Origin: Pseudanabaena sp. Chao 1811
Lineage (GTDB): Bacteria > Cyanobacteriota > Cyanobacteriia > Pseudanabaenales > Pseudanabaenaceae
Assembly: GCF_027942295.1 (NCBI RefSeq)
Contig: NZ_CP101416.1
Span: forward strand, 4,512,501 to 4,576,500
DNA length: 64,000 nt
Direction: 5' to 3'
In this document: one piece after another, positions 32,824-42,100 of the stretch
Position numbering within the stretch: position 1 is the first letter of the stretch
Layout of the letters: each line of letters begins with the position of its first letter
Notes under the pieces: generated by a model
The model's database searches: none
Told to the model about the DNA's origin: nothing
Seen by the model: the letters and a program-made list of their open reading frames with translations, nothing else
Program-made: the position numbers and the translations under genes

Positions 32824-35122
32824 AGATCGGTAGTAGCAAACTTTGCTCGATCGCTTGTCTGACGGGTTGACGCACATAGCAATCACTTTCTAGACATTCC
32901 ACGAGGAGGCGATTTGCCTCACAATATTGACGTAATTGCTCCAGTTGATTGGGATTAAGATTCCAGATTTGACCGATATTCCGATAACTGATTGCCTGTT
33001 GGCGCAGGTTACTTGCCCAATCTTGCCATTTGTGATCGCTATCAGCATCTTCAGGACAGGTATTAATTAATTCTGCAATAGCTTTGGCTAGTCGAGAATC
33101 GGACATTTCTTGCGCATATTCCAAGGCAAGGCTCAAATCCAATTCCAGATCAAGTCCTAAATCTTCACCATCTTTAGTTTCTAGCGCACGGGCTAGGTCA
33201 AAGGCAAGATCAAGATTGAGGTTGCGGTTTTGACAAAGATCGAGATCAAGGACAAGGATACGTGCTAGGACATTGGCTAGGTTCAAGGCATCACTTTGGG
33301 CGATCGCCCGACCGAGGGTGAGATAAAACGCCCGTACTGACTGAATGCGATCGCTGACCTGAGCAGTCTCAGCTTTTTGTTTCACCCATTGCAACAGATT
33401 TTGGAGTTGACGATCATTGGCAATTAGGCGATCGCATTGATCCTTCATCGACTGTAATAAATCATCTGCCGATCGCATCATACCTACTGCAAGACGCAAG
33501 ACATCATGCCAACGACGGTCTCTGATCTTACTGGCTAGCAAGGTCAGGGTTTCAGGATTGCCATTGTAAACTAGCTCCCTCGCCGCCAAATATTCCTGAA
33601 AAGTTAAATGGGAAAAGGAATAAATCCCCTTAGCACGTTCGACAAATAAACCATGCTGAGACTCGATTGCCTTAATAATCGCCTCACTATCAAGCTGTAA
33701 AGCCTCTTCATCGGTATGGGCTTTAGGCAAATTGCGAATGTAATCGGTGATGTAACTTTCCAAATCGACTTGCCGAAAGAAATAATCCCCTTGATAGAAA
33801 GTCGTACAGGCAACTTGCGCTAATAAGTCCTCTTTACGCTGCATTGAGAGATTTTTATAGATCTGATGGCGCTCAATATTACGCTTAGCATCCCATTTCT
33901 TAAGTAGAACGTCTAATCCTTCGCGATAGAGTTCGGAACGGTTGGTGGGGAAATCGCCATATTCATCAAACACGAGACAGAGTAAGGTCAGCAATAAGGG
34001 ATTCGTCGCTAGCTCTTGAATGGGACGATTTTCTTCTACCTTGCGTAAAAATAGTTCAATATGTCGAGAATTGCCGCTAAACCAGCGCTGGGCAAACTGA
34101 GAAATCTGTAATGGCTGAAAGTTAGCCACCTCAACCTCTGTAAACTTCTCAAAAACATATTCCTGCGCTCCCAATCGGCTGGTAATGACAAAACGATTGG
34201 TATAGTAATGTTCTGAGAAACTCCGTAAATCTTCGAGAACTCGATGCAAATCATCTTCACGAACTTCGTCGAGTCCATCTAAAAATAAAATTGCCCGACC
34301 ATGCTGCAACAAGTGCTTGAGCGTTGGTTCATCACCAATGTTATAGGCACGAAAATCTTGAGAAATATAATCTAAAATATGTGCCTGTGACTCTGAACCT
34401 GAATATTGCCGTAATGTCACAAAAATTGGTACTAAATCGCTAAAAATATCTCCCTGAGAACATTTTAGGGCAGTATATTTTAAAAGCGTCGTTTTCCCAG
34501 CCCCCGGTTTACCCAGTAGCATTAATTTGCGATAGCGTTGCAACGCATCCATGCTGGAAACTCGGCTCTCATCGATCGCTGAAGCCCCAAGGCGATCGCG
34601 TCCGTGATAGGTGGCAAGCAGTTCGGCAATTCCTAAACGGCGGCGACTGGTAATTTTTTCTAAGACATCAGTTCCCGTATAGATTTCTTCTAAGCTAATC
34701 GGATGTGACATATCCAAAACCCGCATTGTGGCACAGCGTTCTTGGATGATTTGGCGACTGCGATAGCGTAATTGCTGGACAAGTTCTTCGATGTCGATAT
34801 CTAATGCCACGGTGGCTAAGGCAGGAGTTGCGGACTTAGCAATAAGTGCGTTTTGATCATTTTGGGAATTGGTCTCCGCATCTAAATAATTCTGCAAAAT
34901 ATGTAGGAGGCGATTATTTTTGCCAGGACCTTTGCCGCTAATGTCAAACTTGCGATAAATCTCCCCCATCCTCTTGCGGTAGGCTTCTTCAGAAATGCCT
35001 AAAAAGCTAGCAACTTCACGATCTTCACGGTTTTCCCCAAATCGTAATAGGAATACACTTTCCTGATCAGCCGAAAGCTGGTGGATTTGTGCCATTCGCG
35101 TCAGAAATTTTTGGGGAAACAT
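32822..35122 (-). CDS. NACHT-domain STAND ATPase with N-terminal HTH
   Basis: A 766-residue signal-transduction NTPase. Residues 1-70 form a sigma-like/LuxR-like HTH (ADQESVFLLRFGENREDREV, VASFLGISEEAYRKRMGEIY). The NACHT domain has Walker A LLGKPGAGKTTLLKY near 205-219, Walker B AILFLDGLDEVRE near 280 and the sensor FVITSRL. Winged-helix and helical parts follow, including FSHLTFQEYLAARELVY near 505. A Leu/Asp-rich helical segment (LVLDLDLCQNRNLNLDLAFD) precedes a conserved cyanobacterial C-terminal domain (YRNIGQIW, ANRLLVECLESDCYVRQPVR). NACHT proteins of bacteria include antiphage sensors and regulators; no defence partner gene lies beside it, so a regulatory role is equally possible. Confidence 0.87.
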   Translation of the reverse strand: MFPQKFLTRMAQIHQLSADQESVFLLRFGENREDREVASFLGISEEAYRKRMGEIYRKFDISGKGPGKNNRLLHILQNYLDAETNSQNDQNALIAKSATPALATVALDIDIEELVQQLRYRSRQIIQERCATMRVLDMSHPISLEEIYTGTDVLEKITSRRRLGIAELLATYHGRDRLGASAIDESRVSSMDALQRYRKLMLLGKPGAGKTTLLKYTALKCSQGDIFSDLVPIFVTLRQYSGSESQAHILDYISQDFRAYNIGDEPTLKHLLQHGRAILFLDGLDEVREDDLHRVLEDLRSFSEHYYTNRFVITSRLGAQEYVFEKFTEVEVANFQPLQISQFAQRWFSGNSRHIELFLRKVEENRPIQELATNPLLLTLLCLVFDEYGDFPTNRSELYREGLDVLLKKWDAKRNIERHQIYKNLSMQRKEDLLAQVACTTFYQGDYFFRQVDLESYITDYIRNLPKAHTDEEALQLDSEAIIKAIESQHGLFVERAKGIYSFSHLTFQEYLAARELVYNGNPETLTLLASKIRDRRWHDVLRLAVGMMRSADDLLQSMKDQCDRLIANDRQLQNLLQWVKQKAETAQVSDRIQSVRAFYLTLGRAIAQSDALNLANVLARILVLDLDLCQNRNLNLDLAFDLARALETKDGEDLGLDLELDLSLALEYAQEMSDSRLAKAIAELINTCPEDADSDHKWQDWASNLRQQAISYRNIGQIWNLNPNQLEQLRQYCEANRLLVECLESDCYVRQPVRQAIEQSLLLPI

Positions 35123-35195
35123 AAGCTATAGACGTTTTAGCAAGCCAGTAGATTTAATTTATCAGAAATATCGCGTCGCCTCTTATTTCTAGAGC

Positions 35196-36053
35196 TTATT
35201 GCATGTTTCGATCGCACCATGCCTCAATATCCGCTAACAAGCGATCGCCAATTTCCCAAGGCAATAAATGCGCGGTATGGGGATAACAAATAAATTCGCA
35301 ATTGGGTAATAATTTGGCAGTCTCGGCGGTTGAACTAGCGGTAATATGCCGATCCTGCTCGGCCGCGATCGCTAAACATGGAATTTGGATTTTAGCTAAA
35401 TCTTGAGTGCGATCATAGCCTTGTCGCAGTGCTTGCATTAAGGCTATGTGAGCATAACGTGAAGTTTGCAGATAAGCCTTTGCGCCTGTAGTGGCAATAC
35501 GGTCATAGGCAGTTTTTGTATGCTGCTGGATTAAATATTTGATCAGCGATCGCTTGCCAAACCAATCAATATGCCATCGAGTATTGGGGGCGATCGGTGC
35601 TAAAGCTAGGTGTGAAATTACAGCAATCACTAAATTTACATATTCCCACCAAGCAATTTTCGGCAAACTACTACGGGGCTTAGCGGATGTAGCAATCAGA
35701 ATTAGCCCTGCAATTTGGGGCTTGGTCGCCGCTTGGGGATTGTTGTGGCTCTCAAAGGTACGAAGTGCCAACTCGATCGCTAAAATCCCACCTAAAGACC
35801 AACCCAAAATCAAAAATTCAGTATTTGGATGCTCCCGCTCTCGTTCCAATAAATCCCAAAGATCTTGAATGTGATCAGACATAGCAAAAGCAGAACTAGC
35901 TTTAGCCCTGCCATAACCACGCAAATCTGGAGCGATCGCCTTGATCCCCCGCGCCTGAAAATGCTTAACAAAGATCTGCATTGCTTCACTATTGCCAGGA
36001 TGTCCATGCAGACAGATAACCTTGAATTGACGTAATTGGCGATCACTACTCAT
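35196..36053 (-). CDS. Alpha/beta-fold hydrolase
   Basis: A 285-residue hydrolase with the oxyanion loop ICLHGHPGNSEAM near residue 13, APDLRGYGRA, the nucleophile elbow ILGWSLGGILAIE near 82-94 (Ser in GWSLGG), an acid in AEQDRHITASS near 235 and a terminal HTAHLLPWE His. Between residues 115 and 190 lies a hydrophobic lid (YVNLVIAVISHLALAPI), which may touch membranes or a lipid substrate. The substrate is unknown. It lies 73 bp upstream of the NACHT gene in the same direction; whether they are cotranscribed is not clear. Confidence 0.83.
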   Translation of the reverse strand: MSSDRQLRQFKVICLHGHPGNSEAMQIFVKHFQARGIKAIAPDLRGYGRAKASSAFAMSDHIQDLWDLLEREREHPNTEFLILGWSLGGILAIELALRTFESHNNPQAATKPQIAGLILIATSAKPRSSLPKIAWWEYVNLVIAVISHLALAPIAPNTRWHIDWFGKRSLIKYLIQQHTKTAYDRIATTGAKAYLQTSRYAHIALMQALRQGYDRTQDLAKIQIPCLAIAAEQDRHITASSTAETAKLLPNCEFICYPHTAHLLPWEIGDRLLADIEAWCDRNMQ

Positions 36054-36133
36054 TTAACTGCTCATTGGCAAACCTCGCTAGCCCCCCACTCCGCAAGGGA
36101 CTAGCAGTAATAAAATACTAGATTTTCGTTATT

Positions 36134-36188
36134 AAAAACCAGATACGCACGGCTACGTGTGCGTATCTGGTTTTTGGGAGCTACTTAT
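36134..36188. repeat. 17-bp hairpin with a TAAGTAGCT half-end
   Basis: AAAAACCAGATACGCAC (36134-36150) pairs with 36159-36175, inner GGCTACGT loop. It is followed by GGGAGCTACTTAT, which equals one end of the family 2 element; the opposite end is not recognisable. It may be a decayed copy. Confidence 0.55.
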
Positions 36189-36190
36189 AC

Positions 36191-36225
36191 CAAAACTAAA
36201 AATGGCTACGCCATTTTTAGTTTTG
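36191..36225. repeat. 16-bp perfect hairpin, TAC triloop (duplicate of 59661)
   Basis: CAAAACTAAAAATGGC-TAC-GCCATTTTTAGTTTTG. The same arms occur at 59661-59693 with loop GTA. This is the only pair of hairpins in the window with shared arm sequence outside the MITE families. Confidence 0.8.
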
Positions 36226-36290
36226 AAAACCCTTACTGGGTTTGTTTTTTAATTCATAAAAGTGTTGTCACACTTTCGTGAATTGGTATT

Positions 36291-36426
36291 AACACGAGTT
36301 CGGGATAATTTGAAACGGGCTTTGAGAGAGGGTTTGCTACGCAAACCCTCTCTCAAAGCCCAAAAGTAAAAGCCTTGCTTAGCAAGGCTTTTACTTTTGG
36401 GCTTTAGCTTAAATCAAACCGATGTT
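36291..36426. repeat. MITE-like element family 1, copy D
   Basis: The left end AACACGAGTTCGGGATAATT, followed by TGAAACGGGC, closely matches the right end of copy C. Both palindromes are intact (GGGTTTGC-TAC-GCAAACCC and AAAAGTAAAAGCCTTGCTTA...). The right end is diverged (AACATCGGTTTGATTTAAGC). The 36054-36599 gap contains only these repeats. Confidence 0.82.
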
Positions 36427-36599
36427 ACTTACGGCAATTGGCGCTTAATTTGAAGAATGTATCTAAAATCACCAATTGAATTTGTCTCAGGTTGCTACGA
36501 TCTAGGATGGAATAATCCGCATTGTGTAAATTTTTTGCAAATATTTTTTGTGAATATTTTTCTGTCCAATTTCTGTCCAAGCGCACCCAGCAAAAAAAC

Positions 36600-37841
36600 A
36601 TGATTGCTATGACAGGTTCCTTGCCTAACTCAGACCTCGTGTCAAACAATGCCCTAAACAACAATGTAGCTCCCAATTTAGCAGATGGACAGGTAGTGCG
36701 GAATGCCACATTACATATCCTACTCGCTGCTATGCGGGTTATGAGTCGTTCTACTGGCGTGATTCAAGTAGAAACTAAGCATCATCGATGGAAATTATTA
36801 CTTAGGGGTGGAGGCTTGGTCTTAGCAGAGGAAGAAGGTCAAGTAATCCCGACATTAGTTCGTAAATATAATAATAAAGGGATTAATTTCTCGCGTATTC
36901 CTGAATGGGAGCAGCGCCAGCCCAATCGTCCCTATTGCTATCCTTTTGTTAGCAATGTTTATAAAAAATATCCTGATATTACGAAAGAGGTTTTAAAAGA
37001 GATTGTTTTAGAAAATTTGCTGGCTCTACATTTAGAAGATAACTTTTCTTTTGTATGGCAACCTGCTCAAGATTTAAAAACAGATCTACCGATTTTGCAA
37101 CTATCCATGCTGGAAAATGCGATCGCTAATGAAGTCAAGCAATGGCAAAAATTTGCATGTGTCAAGCATCCCTATCAAGTCGTGCAGCTTGTGGATGCTG
37201 CGAATTTGTTAGCTAGGGTTGGTAATGACAATTTTCCCGTGTTTGCAAAGGTCACAACGGGACAAGATCGCATCAGTGCGATCGCCGATACTTTTAAGCA
37301 ACCAACTTATCGGACAGCTCTACTACTAGATAAATTAGCCCAGAAAAATATTGTATCGATTTTGCCATTACAAGAACGCAGATCAGAGCATGAAATTGGT
37401 GCTCGTTATTTTGTAAATCTACCAGTAGCTACTAAAAACGAGCCTAAGGTTTTTATCGTTGATGATTCGCCTGTATTACTACAACAAATGCAGCGTTTGC
37501 TGACAAATTGGGGATATCAAGTTGACTTTACCGATAATGCTGAAGCTGCAACTGAAAAAATTTTGGACTATAAGCCAAGCATTGTCTTTATTGACATCAA
37601 TATGCCAAGTTTAAATGGCTTTGATTTGATTAAACAAATCCGTCGCCAAAGAGATCTATCGACCCTTTCTCTTGTGTTAGTTACTGCTGAAAATAGCATG
37701 ACTAATAACTTTAGAGCAAGATGGGCAAACTGTCGTTTTTTGGCTAAGCCAAGATCGTCTTCAGATACACCAAAATTCCGCGATGAATTGCGTAACTTAT
37801 TGCGAGAACTTGCACCTTTATCAACAGATACATTGGTCTAA
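36600..37841 (+). CDS. PATAN-REC response regulator (PatA/PilG type)
   Basis: A protein of about 413 residues. The N-terminal half is a PATAN (DUF4388-like) domain (residues 20-270: SRSTGVIQVETKHHRWKLLL, FVWQPAQDL, RTALLLDKLAQKNIVSILPL). The C-terminal receiver domain (about 285-405) has FIVDDSPVLLQQMQ, the phosphoacceptor Asp in IVFIDINMPSLNGFDL, the Thr in LVTAENS and Lys in FLAKPRSS. It is the first gene of a Pil/Tax-type chemosensory cluster, where its homologues (PatA, PixG, PilG) receive phosphate from the CheA-like kinase and affect pili or cell patterning. ATG 36600 is chosen; the longer frame from GTG 36522 has no ribosome-binding site. A repeat TTCTGTCCAA occurs twice just upstream. 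Confidence 0.9.
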   Translation: MIAMTGSLPNSDLVSNNALNNNVAPNLADGQVVRNATLHILLAAMRVMSRSTGVIQVETKHHRWKLLLRGGGLVLAEEEGQVIPTLVRKYNNKGINFSRIPEWEQRQPNRPYCYPFVSNVYKKYPDITKEVLKEIVLENLLALHLEDNFSFVWQPAQDLKTDLPILQLSMLENAIANEVKQWQKFACVKHPYQVVQLVDAANLLARVGNDNFPVFAKVTTGQDRISAIADTFKQPTYRTALLLDKLAQKNIVSILPLQERRSEHEIGARYFVNLPVATKNEPKVFIVDDSPVLLQQMQRLLTNWGYQVDFTDNAEAATEKILDYKPSIVFIDINMPSLNGFDLIKQIRRQRDLSTLSLVLVTAENSMTNNFRARWANCRFLAKPRSSSDTPKFRDELRNLLRELAPLSTDTLV

Positions 37842-37932
37842 AGCCTAGATATCATCGTATTTAGGCTTATTCAAGAAATATATAATGTAGCCTTTATCTC
37901 CAAAGATTACTATTTCTTAAATATCTTAAATA

Positions 37933-37960
37933 TTGACATCTATTTAGATATTTTTATATG
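37933..37960 (+). promoter_or_regulatory. Promoter candidate for the CheY-like gene
   Basis: TTGACA (37933-37938), 16-bp spacer, TATATG (37955-37960), about 180 bp before 38142. If real, the downstream genes can be transcribed apart from the PATAN gene. The 37842-38141 gap holds no ORF. Confidence 0.45.
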
Positions 37961-38141
37961 TCGATAAGCATCTCATATAATTGCAGGTTGGGGCTATTTA
38001 ATTAGCAAACTATTTAAATAGTATTGAAAATCAGCTAAAAGACTGATTTCCTAATATGTAATCCTAACCGAGTATTTATCCAGACCAGATTAATAATTTC
38101 TATCAAAGTATTCTCATTCAGATAGTAAGGCACTAAGAATT

Positions 38142-38516
38142 ATGACCGACCGTTTTTTAATAATTGATGACTCTGCAACTCAAAGGCATTTATTAAGCTC
38201 TTTCTTGCAGGATTTAGGTCATGCTGTAGATTTGTGCGAATCAACCATCGGGGCTTTAGAAAAAATTATCAACAACCATTACACGGCAGTTTTTCTAGAT
38301 ATTGTCTTACCCGATCAAGATGGTTATCGATTTCTGCGTGAAGTGCGATCGCACCATCAGACTGCTGATCAGTATGTGATTCTGTACTCAACTAAAACTA
38401 CCAAGTTGGAAATAGACTATGGCTTAAAGCGAGCCAAGGCTAATGACTATTTACCCAAGCCTGTGAGCCGTGAGTCATTGTCGGAAGTCTTACGGAAATT
38501 GCCTCAACATGTCTAA
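38142..38516 (+). CDS. CheY-like single-domain response regulator (PilH type)
   Basis: A 124-residue receiver domain with no output domain. Acid pair in FLIIDDSATQRHLLS, phosphoacceptor Asp in AVFLDIVLPDQDGYRFL near residue 54, switch Ser/Thr in ILYSTKTTK and Lys in YLPKPVSRE. Such proteins move between kinase and motor complex or act as a phosphate sink. The CheW start overlaps its last codons by 8 bp, so translation is coupled. Second gene of the chemosensory cluster. Confidence 0.92.
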   Translation: MTDRFLIIDDSATQRHLLSSFLQDLGHAVDLCESTIGALEKIINNHYTAVFLDIVLPDQDGYRFLREVRSHHQTADQYVILYSTKTTKLEIDYGLKRAKANDYLPKPVSRESLSEVLRKLPQHV

Positions 38517-39081
38517 ACCGCACCAATTCATGCCGCCGAATAATCGCTATATCATGGCAAAAGTCGGCGATCGCACAGTTACCTTTCCTGATGTTTTGGT
38601 GTCAGAAATTATGATCGTGGAGCGTAATGCCATCCTAGCTTTACCCTTTTATGAAAATGTGATCGTGGGGGTCATCCATCACCAAGCTACTGTGATGCCT
38701 TTGCTATTATTAAGATTATTAATTGGAGAACAACGGACTTTAATCAGTGAATCGCTGACGGTAGTGAGATTAAGTAAAGTTGCCGATGAGTTGAGTGATC
38801 AAAAGCTGGAAGGGGTGGGAATCATTGTAGACCGAGTTGTCGGTAGCCTTGAAGCTCATGAATATCAACCTAGTAACGATTACAGCGATTATCAAAACTT
38901 GGAGCTAGATTCATCTGATCTGCTGAATCTAGGGAAATCAGATCGCATTGTTACAAAAAAAATAAATCAAACAGTAGCGAATATTAAGGAGAACGAGTAT
39001 ACTCCCATTGAAATTATCCTATCGAGCATTCATACCCATATCTGGCAACCGCAACGCTGGGGTAAGTATAGTGTAGGATAA
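38509..39081 (+). CDS. CheW-like coupling protein (PilI type)
   Basis: A protein of about 190 residues forming one CheW domain, which links receptors to the CheA-like kinase at the membrane-proximal array. The sequence MAKVGDRTVTFPDVLVSEIM opens the first subdomain; GVIHHQATVMPLLLLRLLIG is the conserved ligand-docking loop (the usual R-G-x-x-x-P-V-x-D/N-L pattern, here diverged); VGIIVDRVVGSLE is the closing strand. ATG 38509 overlaps the CheY stop by 8 bp; ATG 38530 is an alternative. It has a C-terminal extension of about 40 residues beyond a usual CheW. Confidence 0.85.
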   Translation: MSKPHQFMPPNNRYIMAKVGDRTVTFPDVLVSEIMIVERNAILALPFYENVIVGVIHHQATVMPLLLLRLLIGEQRTLISESLTVVRLSKVADELSDQKLEGVGIIVDRVVGSLEAHEYQPSNDYSDYQNLELDSSDLLNLGKSDRIVTKKINQTVANIKENEYTPIEIILSSIHTHIWQPQRWGKYSVG

Positions 39082-39116
39082 TCCCACAAAAATATCTGAT
39101 CCTTTCCCTATAGCGA

Positions 39117-42100
39117 ATGCATATGGCAAGCACACCTAAAACAAAAACAGCAACTTCTGTAGGCAAGAGCGCACAGGAAACTTCAAAGCGATCGCCTAAG
39201 TCTCCAGCCCCTAAACAGAGCAAACCTAAAGGCTCTCTGGGGCTAGGTTTGTTGCTGATTGCGATTGGCACATCGCTCATAGGGTTAGGCGGTTTAGGAT
39301 ACTTATTTTATCAAGAATTACTAAGTAGTTCAAAGCGTGAGGTTGATCGCTCTGCCGAATCCCAGACCCAACAGATTGCGGCTAAGCTCGACAATGTGCG
39401 TCAATCTACCGATGGAGTTGCCAATGCAGCAAAGGCATTATCTCAACAAGCACCAAAGCCTAAAACTGTAGAACAATATCAAAGGCTGCTGATCGATGGG
39501 GTACAAAGGTCGGAACAAGTTGCAGGTATCGGAATTGTCCAAAATGAAAACCTCCTGTTTACTGCCCCAAAGCCGACAGTCCCCTATGTTTTGAAGGAAA
39601 AATCTGGGCTTAAACTTACAGGAGCAGCTCAGAAACTCGCCGCCCCCAATGACAAACTATTTGCGGGTAATCGTTCAGACTTGCAAAATAGTCCTCCTTA
39701 CAAATCACCAATCACCAAAGCGAAAGAGTCTTGGTCAGAGTCTTACAGCGCTCTAGGCAAGACCGTAATCACCTACAGCGCCCCAATTGCTGATGGGCAG
39801 AAGGTATTGGGTGTGGTTAATGCTGATGCGATCGCCAGCAACCTTTTGACCGTATCCACCAGCTCCAACAGTGACAGTAAAGTTGGCTTTGTCGTTGTTA
39901 GTGCCAGTGGCAAAGTAATTACTGCCTCTGACCAGTTCCAAGAAACACAGGCACAAAGTCCTACAACAGCCGAAGCTCTCAAAAATTTGGTGCAGCAATC
40001 TAACGCTCAAGCCGCAGGTATTGCTCAAGTAGGGGGAAATCTTTGGGCATATCGTAAAATCGATGGTACGGATTGGGTTGTGGCAACATATTTGCCAGAA
40101 TCAGAAATCACCAACAAGCTATTGGTATTAGTCGGTGGTGCAGCAATCGGTATTAGCGCCATTTTAGCGATCGCGATATTAGGCTTTATTAATTCCCTAA
40201 AGAAACGTCTCCAGCCACTTACCGAAGAATGCGATCGCTTTTTGAGCCAACAGGGTGCTAACAATGTCAATCTAGCAGGCAAGGATGAAATTGATCGCCT
40301 TAGCCTGTCACTAAAAAGTACTTTGCAAAAAGCGAAAACTAATGAAGTAAGGTTGCGAAGTGAAGTAATTCAATCGCCATCAAGCCTAGACGATACCACC
40401 TCTGCTCAGGTACAACAGAGCGTTGCTGAGAGAGAATTGATGGAAGCGGAAGTTGGCGATCTGCTTGATGTTGTTTCCTCAATGGAGGAAGGTGATCTGA
40501 CCATTGAAGCTCAAGTCAATGACCGTGCCACAGGATTAGTCGCCGATACCCTTAACCGTCTGCGCGAAAAACTGGTAGAAATTATTTCGAGTGTCTTAGG
40601 TACAGCCCAGCAAGTCGCACAGGGAGCCTCAGATCTTGAGGAACTTGCCCGTACCGTGGTGCTAAATACCGCTGAGCAAGCCCAGTCCGTTGCTCAGGGA
40701 CAGGCTTTAACCGCCCAAGTAGCCGTGATCGCTCAGCGATCGTCAGAACAGGTAAGTGTTGCTAACCAGTCACTGCAAGAAGTCCGTAATACTGTTACTT
40801 CTGGTCAAACGGCTATTGATAACTTGACTGAAAGTATCAGTGTCTTGCAAACAGGTTCCGCTCAAATCGTACAGAGAATGAAAACCCTTGGCGAATTTGT
40901 GGGCTTAGCGGAGCAGTTTGTGCAGGATCAAGGACAAATTGCACAGCAAACGCAAGTCCTCGCACTCAATGCTACCCTCGTTGCCGCAAGCGCTGTTGAA
41001 CAAAAAGATCCCAAGCAGTTTGCGGGAGTAGCACGTCAATTTGAGTCGATCGCAGTTCAGGTCAATGACTTGGCAACCCAAACTAATCAAGGACTAACTG
41101 TTCTCCAAAATCGGACTTCTCAAATCCAAACCGTTGTTACGGCAATTGATGCTGAGGTTCAAAACCTAAGTGGACTAGTTGCAGGTTTCACGACGGGTGT
41201 ACAGTCTTCCCAATCTGCTTTCCAGAGCATTCAAGTTGCTACTGAAGAAGTTGTGCAAATCGGACAAACTATTACGGAATCTAGTATTGAGATTACGGAA
41301 GCGGCGGGATCGACAGCTAGTTACATCAGTGAAATTGCCCAGCTAGCTGATCGCACTGCTGAACTAACGCGAGCAGCCCGTCAGCAAGCCGAAGCTATGG
41401 GCAACCAAGCGCAACAGTTATTACAAGGCATTCAATTTTTCCGTTTACCCGCATCTACTGGCTTACCCACTTCTGGTAACTATGCGGGGAATGCAGAAGT
41501 TAACGCCTTTACCGATAGCCCTAATACTTCTATCAACAGTTTGGTTGATGTCTCAACAGAAGCTAACGACGCTGAGGCAAATAACAATCTCGTTGCCCCT
41601 GTGATCGCGTTAGCGACAGTAGCTACAGCAGTTGCAATTTCTCAATCAGGACAAGATGCTCCCGCAGAATACCATGATTCGACTGAGGAGCAGGTAGATA
41701 ATACTGTCGCTGATAGTCAATATCTTGAATCCCTGCTTGACGATGGTATTAATGATGAATTTTCAGAAAATGATGCAACTAGCTATGCTGGAGAGATAGA
41801 AACGCCACAGGAGCAAGATTTTGCGGCTATTTCCGATAACTTTAGTAATGAACAGGCAGATCCCCATGCCTTTGTCGATACCAATGAATCTGCTAATGCC
41901 TTACTAGACTATGACGATACCCCGATCCAATCTCCAGACGCAACCTATGCAGAGCTAACAGACATATCCGTGATTGAAAAATCTCTACTGGACGATCTCA
42001 GACAAGAGATTTATGAAGACTTTGTCGATGATGACACTCCAATCGCTACAGATCTAGACACAGAGACTGAGTCAACACTCAAAAATCCAATGGAAGGGGT

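Noticed and set aside
38509-38516. CheY/CheW 8-bp overlap as a frameshifted fusion
   Set aside because: Both domains are complete with their own starts; short overlaps are common in such operons.
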